From Mytilisepta virgata (taxonomy: Eukaryota > Mollusca > Bivalvia > Mytilida > Mytilidae): a stretch of 64,000 bases of DNA. The notes below the pieces were generated by a model. That model saw only the letters and a list, made by a program, of their open reading frames with translations. It did not search any database and was not told the DNA's origin. The stretch spans positions 434,001 through 498,000 of the forward strand of contig JAPWFG010000018.1 of the NCBI GenBank assembly GCA_028015205.1, read 5' to 3'. Shown one piece after another: positions 25,401 to 32,501 of the stretch. Positions within the stretch are counted from its first letter, which is position 1. The number at the start of each line of letters is the position of its first letter. Made by a program: the position numbers and the translations under genes.

Positions 25401-27841
25401 CGAATAAATATTAGTTTTTCAAAACATACCCCGAATTAATACCAAAAATCATGAAAAACCCCACCCCGGGTTATTAAATTAACTGAAAACCTAGACCTAC
25501 AAATATACCTGAATTAATGTCTTTGGGTTTCAAAATAGCAGTTTTCCGAGATACTTGGAAATCACAATTTTCATAATATTGTATTTTGAACAACCTTCCA
25601 ATCCTCAATGCATTCAATTACATACGGCATGATTAACTCGATCGTGACTAAATCTTAAATAAAATGAACATACCTCTCAACTTAAATGACTTCTGTGTAA
25701 TCTTTCATCAATTAATTATAGTTTTTCGTATCTAAAGATTATACGGTTCCATGTAATAATGTGACCATGACCAATTCAAACCATATGATTGGTTATTGTT
25801 GACCGCACCCATTATATCCATCAATTCATCATAAACGTGCATATATTTGAGCGCTTTAACCCCGTTACTTATGAATAAAAGAGAATTATCAAATCTCTAA
25901 TTGATAAAATGGAAAGTATTTAGCATTACCATGATGATATGAGGCGTATGTCCCTTTCAAGATAGTTCTAGTTTTTCTTGAGTAAATGATAATTTATATA
26001 ATTTGGCAGTGTAAATTGATTTTAACAATAGATAAATTCAAAATATGCTCTTAAAAGGAAGCCCATATTATTGAAATATGTATTGCAAATCAATATCGAA
26101 TATATAGGACAACTCAAAAGAGCAAAGGGCTAGGTCTTTATATTCTTATTTTATGAAATAATCGAATATGAAGTCCCAGTCCATGTGTAAATGACTTCAA
26201 CTCACGCAGGTAAAAAGTTTCGAAAATTAAGACGTGGCACTTTTTTGACCCCTTTAAATCTCTAAAAGATAGAGATATTTAAGAGATAGTCAAAATATGG
26301 ATCTAAATGAATCAATCAAGAAGCATTGAAAAATAAAAATGAGTTGAAAATTTTAAAATGTACACCAAAATTATAAAAAAAACTTTCTCATCCCCCCCCT
26401 CCAAAAAAAAAGCTGGAGAGTCCAGATTTACTAAAATCATTCGTATATGGAGACTACTGTGGTAAAATATTATAAGGATTTGTTAAATACATGTAGAACA
26501 AAAGTAAATGAGCGGAAAATTAACGGTCTACGGAAGCGGACACCGACGACAACGACACTACCATACCATAATACGTCTGCACACATTTTTCTACACCAAG
26601 GTGAACACGTCGGGCTTAGTAGTGTATGGACATAACATGCTCATTGTCCACAGATGGAATGATATACTCTTCAAAAAAAGAAACGCATAGACAAAATATG
26701 TATGATTGAGATTTAATTTTTCTCTGTTTATGTCTATTTTAAGCAAAGGTGTTTTATGAGGCAATAACTCAATGCTAAATGATTTCAAATCAAGTGCAAA
26801 AAATTTGTTATTACTGATTATGGCGTCATTTCACGAAATTTTCGAAAAATAACGAAATTGACAAAAATCACCCAAAATATGAAAACGAAAACTTTATTAA
26901 TGACCTTGATTATGTTCACCATAATTCGTAAACTTAAAAAAACAACGGAAATGAACCAATTTCCATGATAATCTGGACCATTTGCCCTTCAATTGTCCGT
27001 TCGAAAAAATACGAAATCGGTGTTTCTTTCTGGAAACTTCCCAGAAAAAGAAATTTTGAACTTTATACAGCTGGGTGAGTTGACCTTTAACAGGATATCT
27101 TAGTAGTATTAATTTTTTTTTATTAAAATGTCATAAAAAATGTTTAAAGGTGTTTAAGTCATTAATATGTGCTATAATTAAATTTTTTAGGTGTCTTTCG
27201 GTCATTCCAAGTGTTTTTCGGATAATGACGCATCTTTTGAGTTACCTGATGTTTCCACCCAATGCTGCACCTAGCATTAACTAGAATTGCTATTTGATTG
27301 GGAATAAAGAATATGAATTGAATAACCGAATCCTTACCCAAAAGGATGAGAAATATCCCAACATAGTATATATAAAGTGCAGAACTGACTGGATGGCACC
27401 AAATATTGCACTAACAGGACCAAAATGCCATAATATATATGAAGAAAATATTGCCAACAATACTCCCAGCAGCAATTTCAAATGTTTTACAATCTTTGAA
27501 TAAATGCTCTCATAAACTTCATTTGCAGTGCTAATTGGCAATGTGATAATGCCAACTACAAATGGGGTTCCAGAGTCGTGCAGTCCTGTCAACCATTTTC
27601 TCAGCGAATTAGTCAACGATCTCTTAAACGGATACAAAAAGGTTCCACATAGCACCGACCACATCAGTGGACCAAGAAAAGGTTCCAAAATAAAATAAAC
27701 TGCGATTGCAGCTGCACCCGCTAATAGTACGAAAATATTGGCTGCTGTTGTGTAAATAGCCTGCTTAAATGCTTTATCATGGCCTTGTGGTAAGATTGCA
27801 TTGATGGAAGAACGAAAATTGACAGGTGTCTGTGGTTCCAT
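7308..27841 (-). CDS. TMEM245: TMEM245 orthologue, nine 5' exons (3' end outside window)
   Basis: Multi-pass membrane protein of the TMEM245 family, whose C-terminal half (not in this window) belongs to the AI-2E family of putative transporters; the substrate in animals is not settled. I joined nine minus-strand exons: 27338-27841, 17509-17737, 14116-14271, 11600-11923, 9711-9859, 8991-9095, 8741-8817, 7805-7895 and 7308-7412. All introns are GT-AG and all phases agree. Together they give 1740 nt (580 codons); vertebrate TMEM245 is about 880 residues, so roughly 300 C-terminal residues lie further left. Recognition rests on the N-terminal motifs VYFILEPFLGPLMWSVLCGT and YPFKRSLT and on the C-terminal QQESMHLV and LEVWDRLY, which match my memory of the vertebrate protein. 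Individual exons are listed separately. Confidence 0.88.
7805..7895 (-). CDS. TMEM245: TMEM245 exon 8
   Basis: Acceptor TTATGTTTTAG|ATGGTTG and donor GCATCAAGG|GTATGG. 91 nt; one base completes the split Ala codon, then it reads WLPDSHEMQNAMDSMVGNAY and LYGRNWIASR, ending in phase 0. The order W-L-P, then M..A..S..., then Y..GR.WI matches the family. Too short to appear as an independent open frame. Confidence 0.85.
8570..8720 (+). repeat. Relic of a SINE 3' domain
   Basis: Sequence from GACAAAGATTGCCAGTTTTC to TTAAACCCCAATAAATCAAA is a diverged copy of the 3' part of the SINE at 14426-14684. They share the order GATTGCCA, GGTTCTC-like, CTGCT, TCCACCAATAAAAA, then AAACCCCAA. The tRNA-like head is missing. 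It lies in TMEM245 intron 7, antisense to the gene. Confidence 0.55.
8741..8817 (-). CDS. TMEM245: TMEM245 exon 7 (conserved VQQESMHLV block)
   Basis: Acceptor CTGGTTTTAG|GTTCAACAA; donor ATAACAGC|GTAAGTAC. 77 nt, entering in phase 0 and leaving two bases. It encodes VQQESMHLVQMTSNVFNTTL and HPEIT. It closely resembles the QQESMHL...TSN...HPE block that I remember from vertebrate TMEM245. It contains two possible N-glycosylation sequons depending on topology. Too short to stand out as an open frame. Confidence 0.85.
8991..9095 (-). CDS. TMEM245: TMEM245 exon 6 (one membrane span)
   Basis: Acceptor ATAAATTTCAG|ATCATA and donor GTTGCTCAG|GTATGC; 105 nt, phase 0 at both ends. It encodes IIRILEQSLDKATSVLFILL followed by LLVGTSLLTVFCVAQ, a strong transmembrane helix of about 22 residues. 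The open frame can be read upstream to an ATG at 9194, but that part is intronic. Confidence 0.86.
9711..9859 (-). CDS. TMEM245: TMEM245 exon 5 (residues ~405-454)
   Basis: Acceptor TTTTACTCTACATAG|GGTATC with a clear pyrimidine tract; donor GATGCTAAG|GTTAGT. It takes two bases into the split Gly codon and ends in phase 0. It encodes YQLSSEGIFGDRMKTLRSSV and EEWLMKRKDALAPRWICG, then a short hydrophobic stretch (LFLLI) and KRGDAK. It is largely amphipathic or hydrophilic. An upstream ATG in the same open frame (9908) lies in the intron and is not used. Confidence 0.85.
9860..10576. other. TMEM245 intron 4, unique part
   Basis: No coding, RNA or repeat feature could be supported between exon 5 and the minisatellite. 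AT-rich. Confidence 0.5.
10577..11641 (-). repeat. 59-bp minisatellite of exon-4 end plus splice donor, 18 copies
   Basis: Eighteen head-to-tail copies of a 59-bp unit. Read on the minus (gene) strand each unit is 43 bp matching the 3' end of TMEM245 exon 4 (TTGTTGCCTATTGCTGTAGT... ending CAAGGCATTAG) followed by 16 bp of intron starting GTAATC. The copy at 11583-11641 is the genuine exon end. All 18 copies keep the GT of the donor: ten read AG|GTAATC, four AG|GTTATC, three AA|GTAATC and one TG|GTAATC. Variants recur in a higher-order pattern of three to six units, so the array grew by stepwise block duplication. Confidence 0.93.
11600..11923 (-). CDS. TMEM245: TMEM245 exon 4 (loop plus two membrane spans; end lies in a minisatellite)
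   Basis: Acceptor GGTATTGTAG|AAGCAG; donor GGCATTAG|GTAATC. It encodes a Lys/Pro/Thr-rich loop (MKKPTSLPVRVHNVTGSFLP...) and then GSDSDTYFLILFWMLVLTRL and MWILQLLLPIAVVIWLFKAL, two hydrophobic segments. The exon enters with two bases and leaves with one, matching exons 3 and 5. The last 43 bp plus the donor form the first copy of a 59-bp tandem repeat that runs on into the intron. If this donor were skipped, translation would continue 11 codons and meet TAG at 11565-11567. Confidence 0.87.
12045..12290 (+). repeat. Dispersed repeat tail (TTGACACATTCCC type), copy 1
   Basis: Contains GTCCATTTTGCTGAACTAGT, TCTGCTCTTTGGTCAAGTTG and GTCTCTTTGACACATTCCCC. The same string order occurs at 36840-37030 and, in part, on the opposite strand at 42030-42105 and 51525-51605. 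This is a dispersed tail that I associate with mussel genomes; its parent element is not identified. It lies in TMEM245 intron 3. Confidence 0.6.
12291..14115. other. Rest of TMEM245 intron 3
   Basis: No coding exon supported. Around 13640-13735 there is a run rich in ATATCG/CGTATCG strings ending in TAATTACACCCCT, which resembles the end of a DNA transposon, but no partner end was found. Confidence 0.4.
14116..14271 (-). CDS. TMEM245: TMEM245 exon 3 (acidic, low-complexity loop)
   Basis: Acceptor ATATTAG|GTAAACTT and donor AAATCAG|GTAAAATG. It takes two bases to complete the split Gly codon and leaves one base. It encodes about 52 residues beginning KLVTPSPVETAWIVITGDYD and then a hydrophilic Ser/Asp/Glu-rich run (QSSESDEGG, GRDGEKTDD). 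This is probably a disordered cytosolic loop between membrane blocks. It contains no membrane span. The exact fit of both phases to its neighbours is the main support, because such loops are poorly conserved. Confidence 0.82.
14413..14697 (+). mobile_element. tRNA-derived SINE with perfect 13-bp target duplications
   Basis: The element (14426-14684) starts with a tRNA-like head. The A-box-like string is TGGCCGAGTGGTCTAGG and the B-box is GAGTTCGAATCTC, followed by CACCTGTGGCGGGG, resembling a Ser/Leu-type tRNA. It continues into a non-tRNA body (GATTGCCAATTTTCCTACCG, then TCCACCAATAAAAATTGGCC) and a short A-rich tail. Both sides carry the identical 13-mer ACATGTATCTCTC (14413-14425, 14685-14697), so this is an L1-style insertion and probably fairly young. 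It sits in TMEM245 intron 2, antisense to the gene. Confidence 0.85.
14842..15218. repeat. ~125-bp direct tandem repeat, 3 copies
   Basis: Three nearly identical units starting AAGACTGAAAATTAGTTCAG at 14842, 14967 and 15093. They differ at only a few positions (for example CAGCGATAATT against CAGTGATAGTT). The first two are followed by CATTTTTCAAACAAAAGACT, the junction of the tandem. High identity suggests a recent expansion. Confidence 0.85.
15327..15472. repeat. Long hairpin with ~70-bp arms and CG-containing loop
   Basis: Arms about 15327-15398 and 15402-15472 are inverted copies with a few mismatches. They include ACTGGCTGTTTCTGTATTGG and CCAATACAGAAACAGCCAGT. The tip of the hairpin is CCTCGAGACCCGTAGGGTCGAGG-like with almost no loop. 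Next to it, 15594-15633 forms a second stem (AAAAGGCTGTATTAGCCC and its complement). Probably one palindromic mobile element of about 400 bp (15326-15730). Confidence 0.8.
15594..15633. repeat. Short hairpin (AAGGCTGTAT stem)
   Basis: AAAAGGCTGTATTAGCCC pairs with GGGCTCATACAGCCTTTT across a 4-bp centre. It shares the AATACAG/CTGTATT vocabulary with the larger hairpin 120 bp to its left, so the two are probably parts of one element. Confidence 0.6.
16079..16338. repeat. 27/54-bp palindromic minisatellite (CTATTGACCGGTCAATAG)
   Basis: About nine and a half 27-bp half-units alternate as two types, giving a 54-bp period. Each half-unit contains a dyad of the form CTATTGACCGGTCAATAG (a perfect palindrome in the last copies) followed by TTTCC(A/G). 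One frame stays open for 92 codons with an 18-residue period, but this is a by-product of the period being a multiple of three. It lies in TMEM245 intron 2. Confidence 0.85.
16390..16434. repeat. Short hairpin
   Basis: AGTAAGTTTATT (16390-16401) pairs with AATAAACTTACT (16423-16434) around CCTTGGTACCTTGG. It directly follows the 54-bp array. Confidence 0.6.
16616..16800. repeat. Diverged second copy of the block around the 54-bp array
   Basis: The sequence ATATATAAATCAAGACATTA...TTTACCGGTGAGTAGTTTCC then ACTGGAAACTATTTACTGGT and GTATAATAAAAC parallels the flanks of the 16079-16338 array (about 16025-16080 and 16320-16365). Here it has only one or two dyads instead of an expanded array. It therefore looks like an unexpanded paralogous copy. 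Confidence 0.6.
16812..16913. repeat. Long hairpin (~45-bp arms)
   Basis: GGATATAGCCATTCTATTTG... (16812-16857) pairs with ...CAAATAAAATGGCTATATCC (16870-16913), with a few mismatches and a 12-bp CG-containing centre (CTGCTACGCGTC). It follows the pattern of the hairpins at 1887 and 15327. Confidence 0.75.
17509..17737 (-). CDS. TMEM245: TMEM245 exon 2 (residues ~169-245)
   Basis: Acceptor CTTTTACTTTAG|GTCTGG and donor GAAATAGAAG|GTATAAGT. It enters in phase 0 and leaves with one base. It encodes VWTIMAGYLLAVGLVWSPES followed by two hydrophobic segments (VWVVLILHTATVAG and PLFILLLVVIVVGFVAEV), so it adds two membrane spans. The terminal Gly codon is split with exon 3. Length 229 nt. It is separated from exon 1 by a 9.6-kb intron full of repeats. 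Confidence 0.88.
19946..20475. mobile_element. MITE-like element with TGATCATG-rich ends
   Basis: The left end GGGTGCATTTTTTTATTCTG and right end AGTAAAAAAAATGCACCC are inverted copies, each followed inward by TGATCATG-type dyads. The motif GATCATG(N)CATGATC recurs at about 19968, 19990, 20024, 20390 and 20436. An internal open frame (20100-20411 +) has no recognisable domain. No clear target duplication. Confidence 0.5.
20650..20757 (+). repeat. Left member of a widely spaced inverted repeat
   Basis: Begins GGTAACTCCAAAGACCGAAA and contains ATTATCCGAAAAAAACACTT and TTATAGCACATATTAGTGAC. It is an inverted copy (about 85% by eye) of 27142-27246, next to TMEM245 exon 1. The two could be the ends of one 6.6-kb element or two copies of a short one in opposite orientation. 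Confidence 0.7.
20982..21442. repeat. Array of nine 16-bp palindromes with AATAAA on both strands
   Basis: AGAATAAATTTATTCT or a variant occurs at 20982, 21069, 21124, 21191, 21238, 21285, 21332, 21379 and 21427. The last five are spaced 47-48 bp apart, separated by a repeated linker (GTACAATCTTCTTTTTC). In the last two copies both outer bases change together to GGAATAAATTTATTCC, keeping the dyad perfect. Each palindrome contains AATAAA on both strands. It lies in TMEM245 intron 1. Confidence 0.9.
21565..21700 (+). repeat. Degenerate tRNA-headed SINE
   Basis: GACCTCGGTGGTCTCGTGGT resembles the tRNA-like A-box head of bivalve SINEs. It is followed after about 80 bp by CAGCTCGGAGTCAGTATAATGTG and GTGATATGTCACTT, a body typical of those elements. 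The B-box region is eroded. No target duplication was found. Confidence 0.45.
22569..24106 (+). repeat. Common molluscan-type dispersed repeat, copy 2 (nested)
   Basis: Begins AGGCTCCTAGGAGCCTGTGT and ends with ACGCCAAGTGATGGCAATAT...GGCCAAGTGAACT, the same start and end vocabulary as 3189-4807. A second start (AAGGCTCCCAGGAGCCTGTA) at 23055 shows two copies joined or nested. The interior repeats blocks of the form GCCATCTTGGATG...GGACCATTGCTGCCAA...GTTTCAGACAAG every 150-250 bp. A leftover fragment continues to about 24230. No coding capacity. Confidence 0.65.
27142..27246 (-). repeat. Right member of the widely spaced inverted repeat
   Basis: Inverted copy of 20650-20757: it ends ...CATCTTTTGAGTTACC and contains AAGTGTTTTTCGGATAATGA. 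It lies only about 90 bp inside intron 1 from the exon 1 donor. Confidence 0.7.
27338..27841 (-). CDS. TMEM245: TMEM245 exon 1 (N-terminus, 168 codons)
   Basis: Starts at the only suitable ATG (27839-27841), reading MEPQTPVNFRSSINAILPQG. Membrane segments are visible at about residues 30-52 (IFVLLAGAAAIAVYFILEPF), 55-72, 120-140 and 145-165. The block FLGPLMWSVLCGTFLYPFKR is the family signature near the N-terminus. The open frame continues past the true end: the donor is TTTTGG|GTAAGG, so the exon ends after Trp168 in phase 0 and the following residues (VRIRLFN...) are intron. There is no signal peptide; the first 30 residues look cytosolic. The bases before the ATG (AAAATAAAG) are an acceptable but not strong context. 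Confidence 0.9.
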
Positions 27842-27974
27842 CTTTATTTTGCTACTTGAAACTCTTCATCGGTCCAGGCGTACTTGTACCAACATACTAG
27901 AGAGGACTCGAAAGCAAAGTGTGATATGATGATATAAGAAAGATTACATTTTAAAACTTTTCGTTAAAAGTATC

Positions 27975-27992
27975 TGTATCTGTATATATACC
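27975..27992 (-). promoter_or_regulatory. Possible TATA-like element upstream of TMEM245
   Basis: The self-complementary run GTATATATAC lies about 140 bp upstream of the TMEM245 ATG. It is the only TATA-like string between the ATG and the retroelement tail that begins at 28040. Position and composition are suggestive only; no initiator or transcription start can be fixed from sequence. Confidence 0.2.
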
Positions 27993-28039
27993 GTCGGAGA
28001 TACCAATTCTGCCTTTTATCAAACGGGAGAGAGAGACAC

Positions 28040-28235
28040 CTATTGACGGTGTTGGAGTGCTGCCTTGGAGCTCTCAACTGTATTTGCGCATACAATACTG
28101 TCTTCCAGTTGGTTCCAATATATTATGCTCTTGACAAAGAAAGAGTTCTTATATGGATCCGTGTTATATGGAATAGTGTCTAGTGCCTTCGTATTGTTCT
28201 TCACTGAATTTGACACTATCTTGGGGGCGGGACGG
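28040..28235 (-). pseudogene. C-terminal tail of a CR1/Jockey-like non-LTR RT
   Basis: The frame reads ...DPYKNSFFVKSIIYWNQLED and ANTVESSKAALQ, then a stop near 28040. The pattern (K)NSFF...I..WN.L......(T)VE.(F)K..L is the characteristic C-terminus of CR1/Jockey-group ORF2 proteins. The matching RT body lies at 31137-32501, beyond an intervening DNA transposon. This tail ends about 200 bp upstream of the TMEM245 ATG, on the same strand as the gene. Confidence 0.7.
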
Positions 28236-28243
28236 GTCCATAG

Positions 28244-30625
28244 ACTTACCCAAAAACACCCAAAACTACCCAAAAACTACCCAAAAACACCCAAAAACAC
28301 CAAAAACAGTAAAATTATGGAATAAAAATTAAAGATTTATTTTCTATATAAGTTTTTATTTGTTTTTTTTTTTAATAAAACAGGTAGAATTATATTTGCC
28401 CAGTATATTCGTATTTTTACTATCCCGTGCAAGAACGATAACTCAGTATGACAGTTCAATGCCTACTTTGCATTACAAAAAAAAAATTATAAAATCATTC
28501 GACAGCACTAAATAATAAAAAAGAATATTTTTAATTTTATTAAATAAAGGATATTATTTTCCCGGCAAATTAATCGTTTTTATTTAACTTATTGGTATGG
28601 ATAACAGTATGACATGCGTTTTATATTCAAACAGCTTCTAGGCAAATTCTCTTTGTCGAAAGTCAATAATCCGATTATCAATTAATGATCAATTTGTTTT
28701 CTGTAGTACCGTTGCAAATATAATAAAAAGGTAGAAAGGACAAGCAAAAATTATTAATAAATTTACAAAAAAGAAAAAGCGAAAGAACAAAATTATGGAG
28801 TATAGGAATACAACTTAATGTGTTTGTGTATTAAACCTTCGATGTCGTTTACATTTTTTTTTCTTGTTTGTAATTTGCTGACAGTATATCGAATACAGAT
28901 GAACCATACTGCAAAAAAGCATGAACACCAACACCACTCTAAAAGCTAGTCAACGTTTATATAAAGATACAAACAAAGATAGCAGGGCGTTTGCGTGGAG
29001 TTAGAAACAACAAAACACTGAACTACACACAAACAATTTCAATATAAACATGACAAATAGATGACAAATTAATTATTCCCGTCTACGGGAAAGACTCGTA
29101 AGATGAAGAACGACAATAATAGCTTTGGTCCTTTCTTTTTTGCTTTGTTAAACCCTGTATTGATTTAAGACGTGTTCTCATGTACATTTATCGCATATCC
29201 TTCTAGTTAATCTTGTAAATTCAAGAGTCAAACAACTAAAGTAAATAAATAAATCATTACAACAATATAAATTTATTTTTGTTTACTTTATAATAATACA
29301 ATAATTGAAGATCAAATGTTTTATGTAAATTTCTTAGACGTTTTGGCATTTCTTGGCCTCTTTGATTGTTGTGGTTTTTTTTTGCTACACATTTGGCCTT
29401 ATTGGGAATTGCATAATTGCATTTTACTGATCTGACCTCGGTTACACACGGTTTCTTGCATCTTAAAAACTTAAGAAAGTATTTGTCGCGAATTTCCTTG
29501 CATTTTGCCTTGAAAATGTCTTCTTTTATATAGAATGTCTTATACGAACTACAAAGTCTGTAATTGCCTGTGCCATATAACGCTCTCCGTAAATCTATGA
29601 GGTGGAGTTTTATCACATCACAAATCTTGTTAATTAAATCTGGCGTGCTTTGAGGAGCCCAATTTGTGTCTATTTTTAAAATACTGTTCATTGACTCGGC
29701 GTTGTTGTTAGTCCAACTACGTTCTGTTTTAGCCAGATGTTGCATGTTTAATAGCAACTTCGGTTTCAAAGTTCTGTCGTAGTACTGGCGGAATCTTGGA
29801 TACATGTTGAGGTCACTTAAAAGAAAATCCGAGCGCTCCTCAAATTCAAAAGTGTCGTCTGCGTTAAGTATACCTATTAAGTAGTCTATTTAGACTCTTT
29901 GCATAGTTGACGTTGTGTTGCATTTTGATTGCCAAAAAGAACTAGGATTGTACAATACCATCTCCAGTTTTTATTGAAATTCAGAAAATTGAGTAAATTG
30001 GTTTCACTTAAAACATTATTTTTACTTGTTTAGTATTGTTTAAACACAAGCCAATTCATTGCGTTTGATTTCCGTCCTCAGTTTCTTTGATCCATTTTGT
30101 ACAGGGAGCACATGTTTTTCTTAAAAAAATCTCAAAACATACCTCTGTTTTGACTAGCAACTAACACAAAAAAATAATTACTTTCAATTAAAAAAGGAAA
30201 CGATTGTTTGTAAACAAGTAGTCGTAAGTAATAAGATGAATGATAGACGAGGATCAATTACAAAATTATTAAAGCAATTGTTAACCTTTGATCTTTCGGT
30301 ATGGTTGTATATAAATAAATTTTAAATATTTATTAAAAATTTAAATCCTAAAGGATATTTTTTTCCTCGAAATTTCCAATAATTTTATAAAATTATAAAA
30401 TCAGAAGATCTTAATATTCAATGACATCTTACTGAGTTATCGTTCTTGCACGGGATAGTAATAATACGAATATACTGGGCAAATATAATGATTTATACCT
30501 ATTTTATTGAAAAAAAACAAATAAAAACTTATATAGAAAATAAATCTTTAATTTTTATTCCATAATTTTATTGTTTTTGGTGTTTTTGGGTGTTTTTGGG
30601 TAGTTTTGGGTGTTTTTGGGTAAGT
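28244..30625 (-). mobile_element. MULE-like DNA transposon with ~200-bp terminal inverted repeats
   Basis: The ends (28244-28448 and 30430-30625) are inverted copies over about 200 bp. Outermost is ACTTACCCAAAAACACCC, a run of ACCC-A(3-5)-spaced motifs, and innermost the shared string CCGTGCAAGAACGATAACTC. The left end has one extra AAAACTACCC unit. The interior carries a transposase remnant (29257-29880, minus). Size 2.38 kb. I could not find a matching 8-10 bp target duplication; the left flank is retroelement and the right flank an unrelated repeat. Confidence 0.8.
29257..29880 (-). pseudogene. MULE-type transposase, C-terminal part
   Basis: The open frame from an upstream stop near 29882 gives about 205 codons. 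It contains AKTERSWTNNNAESMNSILK, then NWAPQSTPDLINKICDVIKL and RRALYGTGNYRL, and ends in a basic tail. The NNN(A/S)ES(M/F)N..LK motif followed by W.P..L..LI and (R)AL.G.G.Y is typical of the C-terminal half of MULE-like transposases in molluscs. The catalytic DDE core and N-terminal zinc finger were not found between here and the right end, so the element is probably non-functional. ATG at 29803-29805. Confidence 0.55.
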
Positions 30626-30639
30626 TTATTGGCACTTTC

Positions 30640-31140
30640 AAAGTTATCAAATTTTTTCAGTATAATTTTTCGTCAGAAAGCTCGATATAGGGATACTGAT
30701 CCGGCGGCGGCGGCGTTAACTAACTTCTTAAAAGCTTTATATTTTAGAAGGTGGAAGACCTGGATGCTTTATATTTCGTATATATATAGATGCCTTATGT
30801 TACGAAGTTTCCGTCTGTCATATGTACATTGTCCTTGACCTCATTTTTATGGTTCAGTGACTACTTGAAAGAAAAGTTAAGATTTTTTGTAATGTTATTA
30901 TGAGTAATATGATAACTATATTTGGTATGTGCGTACCTTACAAGGTCCTCATCCCCGTCAGACAGTTTTCAAGTGACCTCGACCCCATTTCAAGGATCAG
31001 TGAACAGGGTTAAGTTTTGGTGGTCAAGTCCATATCTCAGATACTATAAGCAATAGGTCTAGTATATTTGGTGTATGGAAGGATTGTAAGGTGTACATCT
31101 GAACTTGACTTCATTTTCATGGTTCAGTGGTTATAGTTAA
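30640..31140 (+). repeat. Diverged tandem-like repeat (TTCATGGTTCAGTG type)
   Basis: CCTTGACCTCATTTTTATGGTTCAGTGACT (about 30830), a degenerate middle copy (CCCCATTTCAAGGATCAGTG, about 30985) and ACTTCATTTTCATGGTTCAGTGG (about 31108) show three diverged units. Each is associated with CATAT(C)TCAGATACTATAAGCAAT-like text. A GGCGGCGGCGG run occurs near 30702. Non-coding. Confidence 0.5.
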
Positions 31141-32501
31141 GTTTTTGTGTTTTGGCCTGTTTTTCGAATACTGTATGCAATATGTCTGATAGCATTTACT
31201 TTCATTAGAAATACACGACAGGCGAGACATTTTTGTGTGTCCACTCTTGTTCTCTTAGGTTTACTTTTAACCAGAAAATCGTTAGGATTAATATCTGGAA
31301 CGAAACCCCCTTTGTTCAGAAATACCAGCCGTTGACTTGTTCTTCTTGACTGTAGATTGTCCAGTTCTAACTCGGCTAGCATTTTGGAGACCGACCCATC
31401 TTCTATAGATCTGTATAATCGCCTGCTATAAATCTGGCTGCCCTATAGTATACGTTGGATCCTTTCCAGTTGGTTTATATTGTCTCGTATCCCATATTAT
31501 GGTCCCATATTCCATAGTCGATCTCACTGACGATATATATGCGGTCTTTTTGCAATCTTTTGGGAAGAATCTTAGATTTCTTCTGAGAAAATCAAGCATG
31601 GAATTGGCTTTCTTGGCTACATTTGAGATATGTGTAGTCCATTCCAGGTCTTCCGACGTTTGTAAATAAGGATTATGTTGGACCAGTTCTAGTATCTGTC
31701 CGTCAAGGCTGTACATGTTCTGGCTTTTGTTCTTGATGCTCAGAATGTAGAACTTCTTTGCATTGAAGCGCATGACCCAGTCTTTGGCCCATAATTCTAA
31801 GTTTTGGAGGTCCTGTTGTAGGAGTGTGCGGTCATGTTGTGCATTTATGGTCCTGTATAGAAGGCAGTCGTCCTCAAAAAGTCTGGCCGATGATTTAACT
31901 GCGTCGGGCAGGTCGTTAATGTGGCAGAGGAAGAGGAGGTGTCCTAGTACAGTTCCTTGTGGAACACCCTTGTCAACTAAGCCTGTTCTGATTCCTCATC
32001 ATCTACAAAGGCTTTCATTTTCCTTTGGGTTAGGAGCATCTCTAACCATTTGTCGAATTGTCCTCTCACACCGTATTCGTCCATTTTAAGAAGTAGTTTG
32101 TTATGTGGCATGGTGTCAAATGCTTTGGAGAAGTTCAGGATAGCTACATCGGTTTGTTTTCCTGCATCAAATGATTTCATGAAGTCATGTAGTGTGACTA
32201 GCAGTAAGGTTTCACAGGAATAGCCTGACCTGAATCGATGGTTCAGTGATGTAAGTACCCTGTGCTTTTCTAGATGTTTAAGCATATGTCTACAGATAAT
32301 ATGTTCTAAAAGCTTGCACGGTACAGATGTAAGTAAGTATTTATGGATTTTTGGAATATTAATGCAAGTCCAGGTGCTAGTTGTTTGAAGCATTCTTTTA
32401 ATATTCGGTTTGGTATGCCGTCTGGGCCTGATGCCTTTGATGTATTTAGTTTTTTTAGCAGCTATGGAAATACGGACAAAAACAAATGACGATAAATTCA
32501 A
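31137..32501 (-). pseudogene. CR1/Jockey-like non-LTR RT domain, frameshifted
   Basis: Reverse transcriptase of a non-LTR element, broken into frames at 31977-32501, about 31426-31975 and 31137-31382. Seen in order: PCKLLEHIICRHMLKHLEKH (fingers), SLNHRFRSGYSCET, ILNFSKAFDTMPHNKLL (motif A, with D changed to N in the LDFSKAFD core), a GVPQGTVLG-type motif B, an FEDD motif in place of F/YADD, LELWAKDWVMRFNAKK, and a C-terminal LELDNLQSRR...GFVPDI block. A frameshift lies near 31976. The frame then runs into unrelated repeat; the true C-terminus is at 28040-28235. No endonuclease found. Confidence 0.75.

Larger units (their letters stand above)
17738..27337 (-). other. TMEM245 intron 1 (9.6 kb), contents
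   Basis: Bounded by donor GG|GTAAGG at 27337 and acceptor TTTAG at 17738. The parts not listed separately (17738-19940, 21710-22565, 24110-27140) are AT-rich and show no coding exon I can support. Around 24600-24680 composition is locally less AT-rich (GTGCGCGTGCG), without a recognisable gene. Confidence 0.5.

Noticed and set aside
29257..29805. Host gene for a nuclear protein
   Set aside because: Enclosed by 200-bp inverted repeats and has transposase-like NNNAESMN motif; better explained as transposon remnant.
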